From Evansella sp. AB-P1 (GTDB lineage: Bacteria > Bacillota > Bacilli > Bacillales > Salisediminibacteriaceae): DNA of 64,000 bases. How positions within the stretch are numbered: the first letter of the stretch is position 1; every line of letters begins with the position of its first letter. Under the pieces are notes generated by a model. It saw only the letters and a program-made list of their open reading frames with translations, made no database searches and was not told where the DNA came from. The stretch is from the NCBI RefSeq assembly GCF_029688925.1, contig NZ_JARUKY010000016.1, positions 1-64,000 on the forward strand, in the 5' to 3' direction. The position numbers and the translations under genes are program-made. This document shows positions 1 to 8,327 of the stretch, in pieces.

Positions 1-75
1 GGTTAAAAACCCTAATTTGCAAGGAAGTATGGTTTATGTTATAGTTATATGGAAATACTAGTAATAGAAACGGCC
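1..75. other. Intergenic 3' flank of an upstream gene
   Basis: All three forward frames are closed by stop codons within this stretch, so no coding end can be assigned. In B. subtilis polC precedes rimP, so this is probably the 3' untranslated end of polC, but nothing of PolC is visible here. Confidence 0.4.
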
Positions 76-107
76 AGAAAGAGTGGGGATAACCCACTCT
101 TTCTTTT
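76..107 (+). terminator. Intrinsic terminator upstream of rimP
   Basis: A perfect 12-bp stem, AGAAAGAGTGGG (76-87) paired with CCCACTCTTTCT (93-104), is followed by a short T run. It would end the transcript of the gene to the left of the window. Confidence 0.8.
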
Positions 108-197
108 GCAATAAAATTGGTACATATTACATTTTCTTTCCATTTAAATAACGTATAACGGATAGATGTATCTATTAGTAAAAAAGGAGGTAGGAAG

Positions 198-668
198 ATG
201 GCAGGAAATGCTCGTGAAGTGACAGAGACACTTGTTACTCCAATTTTAGAGGAGCTTTCTTTAGAGCTCGTAGATGTGGAGTTTAAAAAAGAAGGGAAAA
301 ATTGGTTCCTTCGTGTATACATAGATCGTGAAGGTGGCGTCGATTTAGAAGATTGTTCTGAAGTAAGTGAACGTTTAAGTGAAAGTTTAGATAAGCATGA
401 TCCTATTGATCAAATGTATTATTTAGAAGTTTCTTCCCCTGGGGCTGAACGGCCATTAAAAAAAGAAGAAGACATTGTCAAAGCTATTGGGAAGCATGTG
501 AATATTACTACGTATGCACCAATAGATGGGGAAAAGGTATTTGAAGGAAAGCTTTTAGCTTTTGAAGACAATATCGCAACACTGGAATTAAAAGTAAAAA
601 CACAAAAGAAGAAAATGGAAATTCCTTATGATAAAATTGCGAAAGCGAGACTCGCCGTTGTTTTTTAA
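198..668 (+). CDS. rimP: Ribosome maturation factor RimP
   Basis: RimP helps assemble and mature the 30S ribosomal subunit. The 156-residue product has the normal family length, and its middle part carries the conserved signature [14 protein letters not shown] near residues 77-90. The N-terminal alpha/beta domain is followed by a C-terminal SH3-like domain ending in [15 protein letters not shown]. The start is set by a strong AAAAAGGAGG ribosome site at 181-190. It is the first gene of the nusA-infB operon, the same order as in B. subtilis. A 256-base non-coding leader separates it from nusA, longer than usual for this operon. Confidence 0.96.
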   Translation: MAGNAREVTETLVTPILEELSLELVDVEFKKEGKNWFLRVYIDREGGVDLEDCSEVSERLSESLDKHDPIDQMYYLEVSSPGAERPLKKEEDIVKAIGKHVNITTYAPIDGEKVFEGKLLAFEDNIATLELKVKTQKKKMEIPYDKIAKARLAVVF

Positions 669-924
669 AATAATGGCATTGTTATAAAATGGTTGGTTTT
701 TAAGGCATTTGATTTTTTAGGATGATGCGAGAACGCCTGTGAGAAAAGCAAAAGCAAAGGAAGTTTATGTATTGCCGGAGCTAGGACGGCGACATTATGC
801 CGTTGCCTACAGGACGTGGACTGCTCTTAGGTGGAATTTGTGCGCCTAGGTAAAAATCAACAACAAATTTAACACAACTTAAATAATAAAATCTTTGAAC
901 TATTGAAAGGGGGATATATAATTC
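669..924 (+). other. Structured non-coding segment between rimP and nusA
   Basis: No open frame is supported here. Several stems can be drawn by eye in 730-850: ACGGC (786-790) with GCCGT (799-803), CTTAGGTG (826-833) with CGCCTAGG (843-850, with G-U pairs), and a longer-range CCTGT/ACAGG pairing enclosing the first. The segment is richer in G and C than its surroundings. It resembles no riboswitch or leader I can name. It may be a structured nusA leader, or a degraded intergenic repeat (AACGCCTGTGAGAAAAGC at 733-750 loosely resembles the GC-rich repeats later in the window). Confidence 0.4.
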
Positions 925-2061
925 ATGAATAGTGAATTCATGGATGCACTAACAAGCATCGAAAAAGATAAAGGTATTGATAAAGAGGTTATTTTAGAGG
1001 CAATCGAACAAGCGTTAATTACTGGGTATAAAAGAAACTTTAATTCGGCTCAAAATGTAAGGGTTGATATTGACAGAGAGACTGGGAATATCAGAGTTTT
1101 TGCTAGAAAAGAAGTGGTGGAAGAAGTATTTGACGCCCGACTTGAAATATCAGTGGATGCTGCTAAGGCAATTCATCCTCAGTATGATGTGGACGATATT
1201 GTGGAAATTGAAGTTACTCCAAGAGATTTTGGTCGAATTGCTGCACAAACTGCAAAGCAAGTAGTGACTCAACGTGTTAGAGAAGCGGAAAGAGGAATTA
1301 TTTATTCTGATTTTATCGATCGAGAAGAGGATATTATAACTGGCATTGTACAAAGACAGGATCACAGATTCATTTATGTGGATCTTGGCCGTGTAGAAGC
1401 ATTAATGCCTCTTAATGAGCAAATGCCAAATGAAACATATCGACATAACGATAGAATAAAAGCTTATATAACAAAAGTGGAAAAAACAACGAAAGGACCA
1501 CAAATTATGATTTCCCGGACCCACCCTGGACTTTTAAAGCGTTTATTTGAGTTGGAAGTACCAGAGATTTATGATGGGACTGTTGAAATCAAATCGGTGT
1601 CTAGAGAAGCTGGTGATCGTTCGAAAATCGCTGTGCACGCTGAAGATCCAGATGTTGACCCAGTAGGTTCATGCGTTGGACCTAAAGGGCAGCGAGTTCA
1701 AACAATAGTAAATGAGCTTAAAGGTGAAAAGATTGATATTGTTCGTTGGTCCGAAGATCCAAAGGTTTATGTTGCTAACGCACTAAGTCCTTCAAAGGTT
1801 GTGCAAGTAACTGTAAATGAAGAAGAGAAAATGACGCAGGTTGTTGTTCCAGATTACCAATTATCATTGGCAATTGGAAAACGAGGACAAAATGCAAGAT
1901 TGGCAGCGAAATTAACAGGATGGAAAATTGATATAAAAAGCCAGTCAGATGCAGAAGAGTTAGGTATTTATGATCCTCATGCAGTTGTAGAAGAGGCTAC
2001 TTATTCTGATGAAAATCCAGAAGAAATATCCTTATCTGCAGAAGATGAACACACTGAATAA
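925..2061 (+). CDS. nusA: Transcription termination/antitermination factor NusA
   Basis: NusA binds RNA polymerase and nascent RNA and modulates pausing, termination and antitermination. The 378-residue protein shows the N-terminal polymerase-binding domain (1-125), an S1 domain (about 135-200, with GIVQRQDHRFIYVDLGRVEALMP), and two KH domains (VGSCVGPKGQRVQ and LSLAIGKRGQNARLAAKLTGWKIDI, each with a GxxG loop). As in other Firmicutes it lacks the C-terminal acidic repeats of E. coli NusA and ends in a short acidic tail. The start is preceded by AAAGGGGG at 905-912. rnpM follows after 14 bases. Confidence 0.97.
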   Translation: MNSEFMDALTSIEKDKGIDKEVILEAIEQALITGYKRNFNSAQNVRVDIDRETGNIRVFARKEVVEEVFDARLEISVDAAKAIHPQYDVDDIVEIEVTPRDFGRIAAQTAKQVVTQRVREAERGIIYSDFIDREEDIITGIVQRQDHRFIYVDLGRVEALMPLNEQMPNETYRHNDRIKAYITKVEKTTKGPQIMISRTHPGLLKRLFELEVPEIYDGTVEIKSVSREAGDRSKIAVHAEDPDVDPVGSCVGPKGQRVQTIVNELKGEKIDIVRWSEDPKVYVANALSPSKVVQVTVNEEEKMTQVVVPDYQLSLAIGKRGQNARLAAKLTGWKIDIKSQSDAEELGIYDPHAVVEEATYSDENPEEISLSAEDEHTE

Positions 2062-2075
2062 GGGAGTTGGAAATT

Positions 2076-2354
2076 GTGGCTGGGAAGAAAAAAACCCCCC
2101 TTAGAAAATGTGTTGTTACTAACGATATGAAGCCCAAAAAGGAATTAATTAGAATCGTTCGTACACCAGAGGGAAATGTATTAATTGATCCTACATCAAA
2201 AAAGGCAGGGCGAGGTGCATATATTTCTTTGGATAAAGAGGTAATACTCGACGCTAAAAAAAAGGATATTTTGTCGAAACATTTAAAAGTAGCTGTCCCA
2301 CTTGAGATATATGAGGAACTAGTAGCAGAGACGACGAAGGGTAAGTTTAAATGA
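2076..2354 (+). CDS. rnpM: YlxR/RnpM family RNA-binding protein
   Basis: This small protein (92 aa from GTG at 2076) belongs to the YlxR family, a conserved neighbour of nusA. In B. subtilis it has been described as RnpM, which binds and modulates RNase P RNA. The family signature is visible: PLRKCVVTNDMKPKKELIRIVRTPEG near the start and KAGRGAYISLDKE in the middle. The reading frame also opens with TTG at 2067, but AGGGAG at 2061-2066 touches that codon and sits 9 bases ahead of GTG 2076, so the GTG is chosen. It overlaps ylxQ by 4 bases. Confidence 0.9.
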   Translation: MAGKKKTPLRKCVVTNDMKPKKELIRIVRTPEGNVLIDPTSKKAGRGAYISLDKEVILDAKKKDILSKHLKVAVPLEIYEELVAETTKGKFK

Positions 2355-2662
2355 CAAACAATAAACCATCCTCATGGCTTAATATGTTAGGATTAGCTAG
2401 TAGGGCAAGAAAGTTAGTGACAGGGGAAGAATTAGTAATTAAAGCAATTCAAAAACAAAAGGTTCATTTAGTTATTGTTTCTGAAGATGCTTCAATTAAT
2501 ACGAAGAAAAAGGTATCAGATAAATGCACGTTTTATAACATTCCTTATATAATTAAGGGCGATAGAGGAACATTAGGTCGTGCAATTGGTAAAGATGAAC
2601 GTGTTATCATCGGGATAGAGGACAAAGGTTTTTCCAATAAAATAAGCTCAATAATTGAATAA
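2351..2662 (+). CDS. ylxQ: L7Ae-family RNA-binding protein YlxQ
   Basis: YlxQ is a 103-residue member of the L7Ae/L30e/S12e family, which binds kink-turn RNA. The fold is suggested by the N-terminal SWLNMLGLASRARKLVTGEE, the central KVHLVIVSEDAS strand, and DKCTFYNIPYIIKGDRGTLGRAIGKDERVIIGI. The start ATG overlaps the rnpM stop in an ATGA arrangement, indicating translational coupling. The cellular role is not firmly established. The position between rnpM and infB is the standard one in Bacillaceae. Confidence 0.9.
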   Translation: MTNNKPSSWLNMLGLASRARKLVTGEELVIKAIQKQKVHLVIVSEDASINTKKKVSDKCTFYNIPYIIKGDRGTLGRAIGKDERVIIGIEDKGFSNKISSIIE

Positions 2663-2708
2663 CTTCGTAATTATGCCATCACAGTAAAATTAACTACTGT
2701 ATCATCAT

Positions 2709-2740
2709 AAAGTTAGAAAAGCGAAATTTTTTCTGACTTT
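2709..2740 (+). other. Stem-loop between ylxQ and infB
   Basis: AAAGTTAGAAAA (2709-2720) can pair over 12 positions, with one G-U pair, with TTTTCTGACTTT (2729-2740). No clean T run follows, so it is more likely an attenuating or RNA-processing hairpin than a full terminator. Confidence 0.45.
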
Positions 2741-2810
2741 ACTAAGAAAACCAAATTTTTTGATTTTATGCAACATAAGATGGATCTGCACGAAGGTGGG
2801 AGGTAAGTAT

Positions 2811-4958
2811 ATGAAGAAAATGCGTATATATGAATATGCTAAAGAAAACAATGTTTCAAGTAAAGAAGTCATCGAGAAATTACAGAATATGGGTGTAGAA
2901 GTGGCTAATCATATGAGTGTCATACAAGGAGAAACATTAGAAAAATTAAACAGTGAAAATAAAGGGTCAAAAAAACAAGAGCAAAAGCCTTCTACAAAGG
3001 TTGAGAACAGTAATAAAAAATCAGTATCATCATCTAATAAGAATAAAGAAACAAGTAATACTGAGCAAGGAACAAAAAATAAGAATGTAAAGAGAAAACG
3101 GGAAGAAAACAACAATCGTAATAATAAGAAACAAAATAAGCGTGGAGACAACCAAAACCAACAAGGACTGCCAAACAATCAAGAAAAAACTTCTAAGAAA
3201 GAAGAGACTCCATCAAAAGTAATTTACACTCCACCTATCACTGTTGGAGCTTTTGCTGAGCTATTGAATAAAGAACCTTCTGAAATAATCAAGAAACTAA
3301 TGTTTTTAGGGGTAATGGCAACAATAAACCAAGAGCTTGATAAAGATTCCATTGAATTATTAGCAGAAGATTTTGGAGTGGAAGTTGAGGAAGAAGTAGT
3401 TGTTGACGAAACGGAATTCGAAAACTTTGAAGAAGAGGATGACCCAGCATTACTTCAAGAACGACCTCCTGTAGTAACCATTATGGGGCATGTTGACCAC
3501 GGGAAAACAACGTTATTAGATAGCATTCGACATACGAAAGTAACAGCTGGAGAAGCAGGGGGCATCACACAGCATATTGGTGCTTATCAAGTACAAGAAA
3601 ATGATAAAAAAATCACTTTTTTAGATACTCCTGGACACGCAGCATTTACAACAATGAGAGCAAGAGGAGCAAAAGTTACAGACATTACCATTTTAGTAGT
3701 TGCAGCAGATGATGGTGTAATGCCACAGACAGTAGAAGCAATTAATCATGCGAAGGCTGCTAAAGTACCAATTATTGTTGCTGTAAATAAAATAGATAAA
3801 GAAGGAGCAAATCCTGATCGAGTCATGCAAGAATTAACAGAGCATGGGCTAGTAGCAGAGGCCTGGGGTGGAGAAACTATATTTGTTAATGTTTCTGCAT
3901 TAAATGGTACTGGAATTGATGAACTCCTAGAAATGGTTCTTCTAGTAGCAGAAGTAGAAGAATTAAAGGCAAATCCAGATAAGCGAGCACAAGGTTCTGT
4001 AGTAGAAGCAGAGCTTGATCGTGGTAAAGGAGCAGTTGCGACACTTCTTATTCAAAGTGGTACCCTTCATGTTGGTGATCCAATTGTTGTTGGAAACACT
4101 TTTGGACGTGTCAGAGCAATGGTAAATGATTTAGGCCGTCGAGTTAAGGTGGCAGGTCCTTCTACTCCAGTTGAAATAACAGGATTAAATGCGGTACCGC
4201 AAGCTGGTGATCAATTCCTAGTATTTGAAGATGAGAAAAAAGCACGTTCTATAGGAGAATCACGTGCCATGAAACAACGAGAAGCAGATCGTCGTGAAAC
4301 GTCAAGAGTAAGTTTAGACGATTTATTTAATCAAATTCAACAAGGAGACATTAAAGAAATTAATGTAATTGTTAAGGCAGACGTTCAAGGTTCTGTTGAA
4401 GCAATGAAAGGCTCTTTGGAAAAAATTGAAGTAGAAGGTGTAAAAGTTAATATTATTCATACAGGTGTAGGTGCTATTGCTGAGTCAGATGTTATTTTAG
4501 CTAGTGCTTCAAATGCCATTGTAATTGGTTTTAATGTACGCCCAGATGTAAATGCAAAGCGAACTGCAGAACAGGAAAAAGTTGATATTCGATTACACAG
4601 AGTTATTTATAACGCTATTGACGAAGTAGAATCAGCAATGAAAGGAATGCTTGACCCAGAATACCGTGAAAAAGTGATAGGTCAAGCAGAAGTCCGTCAA
4701 ACATTCAAAGTATCAAAAATTGGTACCATTGCAGGTTCTTACGTAACAGACGGAAAAATTACTCGTGATTCAACAGTACGATTAATACGTGATGGTGTCG
4801 TTATCTTTGAGGGAGAAGTGAACGCTTTAAAACGTTTTAAGGATGACGTGAAGGAAGTTGCACAAAACTATGAATGTGGTATTACACTCGAAAACTTTAA
4901 TGATGTAAAAGAAGGAGATATCATTGAAGCTTACATTATGGAGGAAATTAAGCGTTGA
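2811..4958 (+). CDS. infB: Translation initiation factor IF-2
   Basis: IF-2 is the GTPase that brings initiator tRNA to the 30S subunit. From ATG 2811 the product is 715 aa. It has the N-terminal IF2-N motif ([21 protein letters not shown]), a long Asn/Lys/Glu-rich linker (about 45-135), a second IF2-N-like motif, then the G domain with G1 GHVDHGKT (226-233), G3 DTPGH and G4 NKID, followed by the beta-barrel and C-terminal fMet-tRNA binding domains. The frame extends upstream to 2760, but GGTGGGAGGT at 2795-2804 and the conserved [11 protein letters not shown] start place initiation at 2811. It overlaps ylxP by 4 bases. Confidence 0.97.
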   Translation: MKKMRIYEYAKENNVSSKEVIEKLQNMGVEVANHMSVIQGETLEKLNSENKGSKKQEQKPSTKVENSNKKSVSSSNKNKETSNTEQGTKNKNVKRKREENNNRNNKKQNKRGDNQNQQGLPNNQEKTSKKEETPSKVIYTPPITVGAFAELLNKEPSEIIKKLMFLGVMATINQELDKDSIELLAEDFGVEVEEEVVVDETEFENFEEEDDPALLQERPPVVTIMGHVDHGKTTLLDSIRHTKVTAGEAGGITQHIGAYQVQENDKKITFLDTPGHAAFTTMRARGAKVTDITILVVAADDGVMPQTVEAINHAKAAKVPIIVAVNKIDKEGANPDRVMQELTEHGLVAEAWGGETIFVNVSALNGTGIDELLEMVLLVAEVEELKANPDKRAQGSVVEAELDRGKGAVATLLIQSGTLHVGDPIVVGNTFGRVRAMVNDLGRRVKVAGPSTPVEITGLNAVPQAGDQFLVFEDEKKARSIGESRAMKQREADRRETSRVSLDDLFNQIQQGDIKEINVIVKADVQGSVEAMKGSLEKIEVEGVKVNIIHTGVGAIAESDVILASASNAIVIGFNVRPDVNAKRTAEQEKVDIRLHRVIYNAIDEVESAMKGMLDPEYREKVIGQAEVRQTFKVSKIGTIAGSYVTDGKITRDSTVRLIRDGVVIFEGEVNALKRFKDDVKEVAQNYECGITLENFNDVKEGDIIEAYIMEEIKR

Positions 4959-5236
4959 TAATAGGAACAATTATCGTTGAAGGGATTGTTTATGAGGCAC
5001 AATCGTTAAAGGAAAAAAGATCTGTTCTAAAAAGTGTCATTACAAGGATACGTCAACGATATAATATTTCCATTATTGAATCGGATCACCAAGATGTTTG
5101 GCAACGAGTTGAATGGTCATTAGTCTCCATTGGAACAACTCGTACACAGGCAGAAAAAGAGCTGCAAAAAGCATTGGCGATCATTGATAGTCACCCAACC
5201 CTTGAAGTAACAAAGGTGTCATGGGAATGGTTATAA
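4955..5236 (+). CDS. ylxP: DUF503 protein YlxP
   Basis: YlxP is a 93-residue protein of the DUF503 family, always found between infB and rbfA in Bacillaceae. Its molecular role is not established; a link to ribosome biogenesis is inferred from the neighbourhood. The family signature [24 protein letters not shown] is clear. It starts with TTG at 4955, which overlaps the infB stop in a TTGA arrangement, with GGAGG at 4940-4944 inside the end of infB. Confidence 0.88.
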   Translation: MIIGTIIVEGIVYEAQSLKEKRSVLKSVITRIRQRYNISIIESDHQDVWQRVEWSLVSIGTTRTQAEKELQKALAIIDSHPTLEVTKVSWEWL

Positions 5237-5270
5237 CATAAGATTTATCATCGATAGGGGTGTTGTTATT

Positions 5271-5621
5271 ATGAGTAATGTTCGTGCCAATCGTGTAGGA
5301 GAACAAATAAAAAAAGAACTGTCAGATATTATTCAGAGAGAATTGAAGGATCCTCGTATTGGATTTATTACTATTACGGCAGTAGAAGTAACTGGTGATT
5401 TACAGCAAGCAACTGCTTTTATTACAGTCTATGGTGATGATGAACAGCGTTCTAAAACATTACAGGGACTAGACAAAGCGAAAGGCTTCATTCGATCTGA
5501 AATTGGTAAACGAGTTCAGCTACGTAAAACACCCGAATTGTCTTTTAAATTTGATGAAAGTATTGAACGGGGCAATCGTATTGAAGAACTACTCCGAAAT
5601 TTAAACAAAGAAGATAAATAA
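5271..5621 (+). CDS. rbfA: Ribosome-binding factor RbfA
   Basis: RbfA binds the 30S subunit and is needed for late maturation of 16S rRNA. The 116-aa protein has the KH-type fold pattern: N-terminal [21 protein letters not shown], the central [21 protein letters not shown], and [21 protein letters not shown] toward the C terminus. The ATG is preceded by AGGGGTG. A strong hairpin follows before truB. Confidence 0.96.
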   Translation: MSNVRANRVGEQIKKELSDIIQRELKDPRIGFITITAVEVTGDLQQATAFITVYGDDEQRSKTLQGLDKAKGFIRSEIGKRVQLRKTPELSFKFDESIERGNRIEELLRNLNKEDK

Positions 5622-5630
5622 GAAAAATGA

Positions 5631-5682
5631 TAAGAAAAAGACCTTCTTTAAGCAATCATTTGTTTGAAAAGGTCTTTTCTTA
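5631..5682 (+). terminator. Hairpin between rbfA and truB (possible partial terminator)
   Basis: TAAGAAAAAGACCTT (5631-5645) pairs with AAGGTCTTTTCTTA (5669-5682), with one bulged A. The T run is mostly part of the stem, so termination may be partial, leaving truB-ribF linked to the upstream operon. Confidence 0.5.
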
Positions 5683-5713
5683 TGAATTGGCATAATGTTA
5701 GGTGGTGAATCAA

Positions 5714-6649
5714 GTGGAGCATGCAACAGGTGTAATACCATTATGGAAACCTCGAGGAATGACTTCTTTTGGTGCTGTAAAAGAAGTTAAGAAAATATTT
5801 GAAACAAAAAAAGCGGGTCATACTGGAACATTAGACCCTGATGTAGATGGAGTTTTACCAATATGCTTAGGAAGAGCAACTAAACTAGTAGAATATTTAA
5901 CCGCTGACCGCAAAATGTATGAGGGGGAAGTTACGTTAGGCTTCTCAACAACAACAGAGGATCAGTCAGGTGATTTGGTTGAACAGAAACAAGTAGATCG
6001 TCCCATAACATCAGAAGAGGTTGAGGCAGTATTTGGGGAACTTACAGGGGAAATAACTCAAACTCCACCTATGTTTTCAGCAGTTAAGGTTAAAGGGAAA
6101 CGATTATACGAATATGCAAGAGAAGGAATTACAGTAGAACGTCCACAACGGAATGTTACAATATATAATTTAACCTTATTATCCCCCGTTACAATAACGG
6201 AAGATGGGCTTTGTCGCTTCTCTTTTCGGACAGAGTGTAGTAAGGGAACATATATACGAACTCTGTCTGTAACCATTGGTGAGAAGTTAGGTTTCCCAGC
6301 ACATATGTCATTGTTAACACGAACAGCTTCTGGTGTATTCCAAGGGAAAGATTGTTTTACCCTGCCTGAACTAATAGAGTTGAAAAATGATAATAAACTA
6401 AAACAATCGTTAATTTCGATTGAAACTGCATTATCAACTTATCCAAAAATACTGGTGGATAGTGAAATAGAGAAAAAAGTATTAAATGGTGCCATTTTAC
6501 CAGCATCTATTGCAAACGGAAACGTAGACGAAACGTTAGTAGCTTTGTATAATCAACAAGAGGAATGTTTAGCACTATATGAAAAGCATCCTAATAGAAT
6601 TGGTATGTTGAAACCGGCAAAAATGTTGAGATCAGCAGACTTTTCTTAA
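5714..6649 (+). CDS. truB: tRNA pseudouridine(55) synthase TruB
   Basis: TruB converts U55 in the T-loop of tRNAs to pseudouridine. The product is 311 aa from GTG 5714. The catalytic motif GHTGTLDPDVDGVLP is present, with the nucleophilic Asp in LDP, along with KPRGMTSF near the N terminus and the tRNA-binding GTYIRTL motif. A GTG also occurs in frame at 5702, but AGGTGG at 5700-5705 overlaps it and is properly spaced (8 bases) for GTG 5714, giving MEHATGVIPLWKPRG. ribF follows after a short gap. Confidence 0.95.
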   Translation: MEHATGVIPLWKPRGMTSFGAVKEVKKIFETKKAGHTGTLDPDVDGVLPICLGRATKLVEYLTADRKMYEGEVTLGFSTTTEDQSGDLVEQKQVDRPITSEEVEAVFGELTGEITQTPPMFSAVKVKGKRLYEYAREGITVERPQRNVTIYNLTLLSPVTITEDGLCRFSFRTECSKGTYIRTLSVTIGEKLGFPAHMSLLTRTASGVFQGKDCFTLPELIELKNDNKLKQSLISIETALSTYPKILVDSEIEKKVLNGAILPASIANGNVDETLVALYNQQEECLALYEKHPNRIGMLKPAKMLRSADFS

Positions 6650-6686
6650 CATAACAGTTTTGTAACATTTTAATGAGGTGTCAAAC

Positions 6687-7625
6687 TTGGAAATAATACG
6701 ATTGGAATATCCTCTTTCTAAAATAGAATTACCACCACTATCTATTGCACTTGGTTTTTTTGATGGTGTACATAGAGGACATCAAGAGGTAATTTTAAAC
6801 GCGAAGGAAGAGGGAGACAAGCGGGGATTAAAAAGTGCAGTCATGACTTTTTTTCCACACCCTAAAGAAGTTTTAAGGAAGAAGAAAGGTGTAAAGTATT
6901 TAACAACTATAAGAAAAAAGGAACAGCTTATACAACAGCTTGGGATAGACTATATGTTCATTGTTGAATTTGATCAAGCCTTTTCCGAATTAACACCACA
7001 ACAGTTTGTCGATCAGTATTTAATTGATATAAATGTTAAACATGTTGTTGCTGGCTTTGATTATACGTATGGCCGTTTAGGAAAAGGAACGATGGAAACC
7101 TTCCCTTTTCACGCAAGGGACAAGCTATCCTTTACTACAATAGATAAAATTGAAGAGGATGGACAAAAAATAAGTTCAACTGCTATTCGTTCCTATTTAG
7201 AGCAAGGAAAAATACAACAGGCAAATCATTTCTTAGGTTGGTCCTATGAAATAGAGGGACTGGTAGTTCATGGAGAGCAAAGGGGAAGGGAAATAGGTTT
7301 CCCAACTGCAAACGTTCAAACAGAAAAACAAACGTTTATTCCAAATTCTGGTGTATATATCGTTCGTATTTTGGTAGATAATGTTTGGTATGATGGTGTG
7401 TGCAATATTGGTTATAAGCCAACTTTTCATGAAATAGAAAATAGGGAACAAGTAATCGAAGTCCATATACTTAATTTTAATAATAATATTTATGGCAAAA
7501 CAGTCGTTATTCAATGGTTAAAAAAAATACGCAATGAAATTAAATTTATTTCTCTAGAGGAATTGAAAGGGCAAATCGCCAATGACGTTATGCATGCATT
7601 GGAATATTTTCAATCGAAAGTTTAA
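6687..7625 (+). CDS. ribF: Bifunctional riboflavin kinase / FAD synthetase RibF
   Basis: RibF phosphorylates riboflavin to FMN and adenylylates FMN to FAD. The N-terminal nucleotidyltransferase domain shows ALGFFDGVHRGHQ (GxFDGxHxGH), and the C-terminal riboflavin kinase domain shows the GREIGFPTAN motif and SGVYIV. Length is 312 aa. The frame also opens at GTG 6678, but that codon lies inside the GAGGTG ribosome site (6675-6680); TTG 6687 lies 6 bases after it and gives MEIIRLEYP, as expected for the family. It ends the operon before the rpsO promoter. Confidence 0.94.
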   Translation: MEIIRLEYPLSKIELPPLSIALGFFDGVHRGHQEVILNAKEEGDKRGLKSAVMTFFPHPKEVLRKKKGVKYLTTIRKKEQLIQQLGIDYMFIVEFDQAFSELTPQQFVDQYLIDINVKHVVAGFDYTYGRLGKGTMETFPFHARDKLSFTTIDKIEEDGQKISSTAIRSYLEQGKIQQANHFLGWSYEIEGLVVHGEQRGREIGFPTANVQTEKQTFIPNSGVYIVRILVDNVWYDGVCNIGYKPTFHEIENREQVIEVHILNFNNNIYGKTVVIQWLKKIRNEIKFISLEELKGQIANDVMHALEYFQSKV

Positions 7626-7652
7626 TAAACAAACATTATTTTGCAAAAATCC

Positions 7653-7681
7653 TTGATAAATGATAAAAATATTAGTATGCT
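7653..7681 (+). promoter_or_regulatory. Candidate sigma-A promoter for rpsO
   Basis: TTGATA (7653-7658), a 17-base spacer and TATGCT (7676-7681) form a sigma-A-type promoter just after ribF. It would give an rpsO transcript with a leader of about 80 bases. Confidence 0.6.
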
Positions 7682-7689
7682 TATAGTTG

Positions 7690-7752
7690 TTCAAGAACCA
7701 TTGCTTGGCGAAGCGATTCACCAACGTTCGGCTAGGCGTATGGGGATAATAA
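7690..7752 (+). promoter_or_regulatory. Probable S15-binding leader of rpsO
   Basis: The rpsO leader holds a compact foldable region. It includes the small hairpin GCTTGGCGAAGC, CCAT near the start and ATGG near the end that could close a multibranch junction, and a G/C-rich third arm. In Geobacillus and Bacillus, S15 represses its own mRNA by binding a three-way junction in this position. The role here is inferred from position and rough fold. Confidence 0.5.
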
Positions 7753-7769
7753 TAAAGGAGGTGGATTGG

Positions 7770-8039
7770 ATGGCATTAACACAAGAACGTAAAACTGAAA
7801 TTATTCAGGATTTCAAGACTCATGAGAATGATACAGGATCTCCTGAAGTTCAAGTAGCTATCCTTACAGAGCAAATTAATACGTTAAACGATCATTTACG
7901 TACGCATAAAAAGGATCATCACTCACGTCGTGGTCTTTTAAAGATGGTAGGTCAACGTCGTAACTTGTTAACATATCTTCGTAACAAAGACGTTACTCGA
8001 TACCGTCAGCTTATTGATAAGCTTGGATTACGTAGATAA
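7770..8039 (+). CDS. rpsO: 30S ribosomal protein S15
   Basis: S15 binds 16S rRNA early in 30S assembly. The 89-aa protein matches the family length and shows [38 protein letters not shown] and [12 protein letters not shown]. The frame is open further upstream to 7641, but AAAGGAGGTG at 7754-7763 and the universal MALTQERK start fix the ATG at 7770. A terminator follows immediately, so it forms a single-gene unit. Confidence 0.98.
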   Translation: MALTQERKTEIIQDFKTHENDTGSPEVQVAILTEQINTLNDHLRTHKKDHHSRRGLLKMVGQRRNLLTYLRNKDVTRYRQLIDKLGLRR

Positions 8040-8047
8040 ATGCAAAG

Positions 8048-8070
8048 AAGCGGGAGTCATCCCGCTTTTT
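8048..8070 (+). terminator. Intrinsic terminator of rpsO
   Basis: AAGCGGGA (8048-8055) pairs with TCCCGCTT (8060-8067), followed by TTT. This is a compact GC-rich stem. Confidence 0.85.
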
Positions 8071-8150
8071 GTTATGTATAATATCAATTATTCTAATTGC
8101 CATTATATTTAATATTTTATTAATGCGCTTTTCTAAAGTGATATTAAAAT

Positions 8151-8180
8151 TAGACAAGTATTTCTTATTTTTGATATTAT
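8151..8180 (+). promoter_or_regulatory. Candidate sigma-A promoter for pnp
   Basis: TAGACA (8151-8156), an 18-base spacer and TATTAT (8175-8180) lie about 150 bases before pnp in an otherwise featureless AT-rich gap. Confidence 0.5.
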
Positions 8181-8306
8181 TACTGTAGGAATTAAAGGAT
8201 AATCTTTCCTCTATTTCCTTCGTGAATATATAAATTTATTTTCCACAACAGGTTTACTACATAAAAAAGTTAACAATAATTTATAATAGTAAAAGAATTT
8301 AAAAGG

Positions 8307-8323
8307 ACGAGAGGAGTACTCGT
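8307..8323 (+). promoter_or_regulatory. pnp ribosome-binding site in a hairpin loop
   Basis: ACGAG (8307-8311) and CTCGT (8319-8323) form a small stem whose loop contains AGGAG, the core of the GAGGAG ribosome site for pnp (ATG at 8328). The arrangement could modulate translation. Confidence 0.45.
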
Positions 8324-8327
8324 AAAG

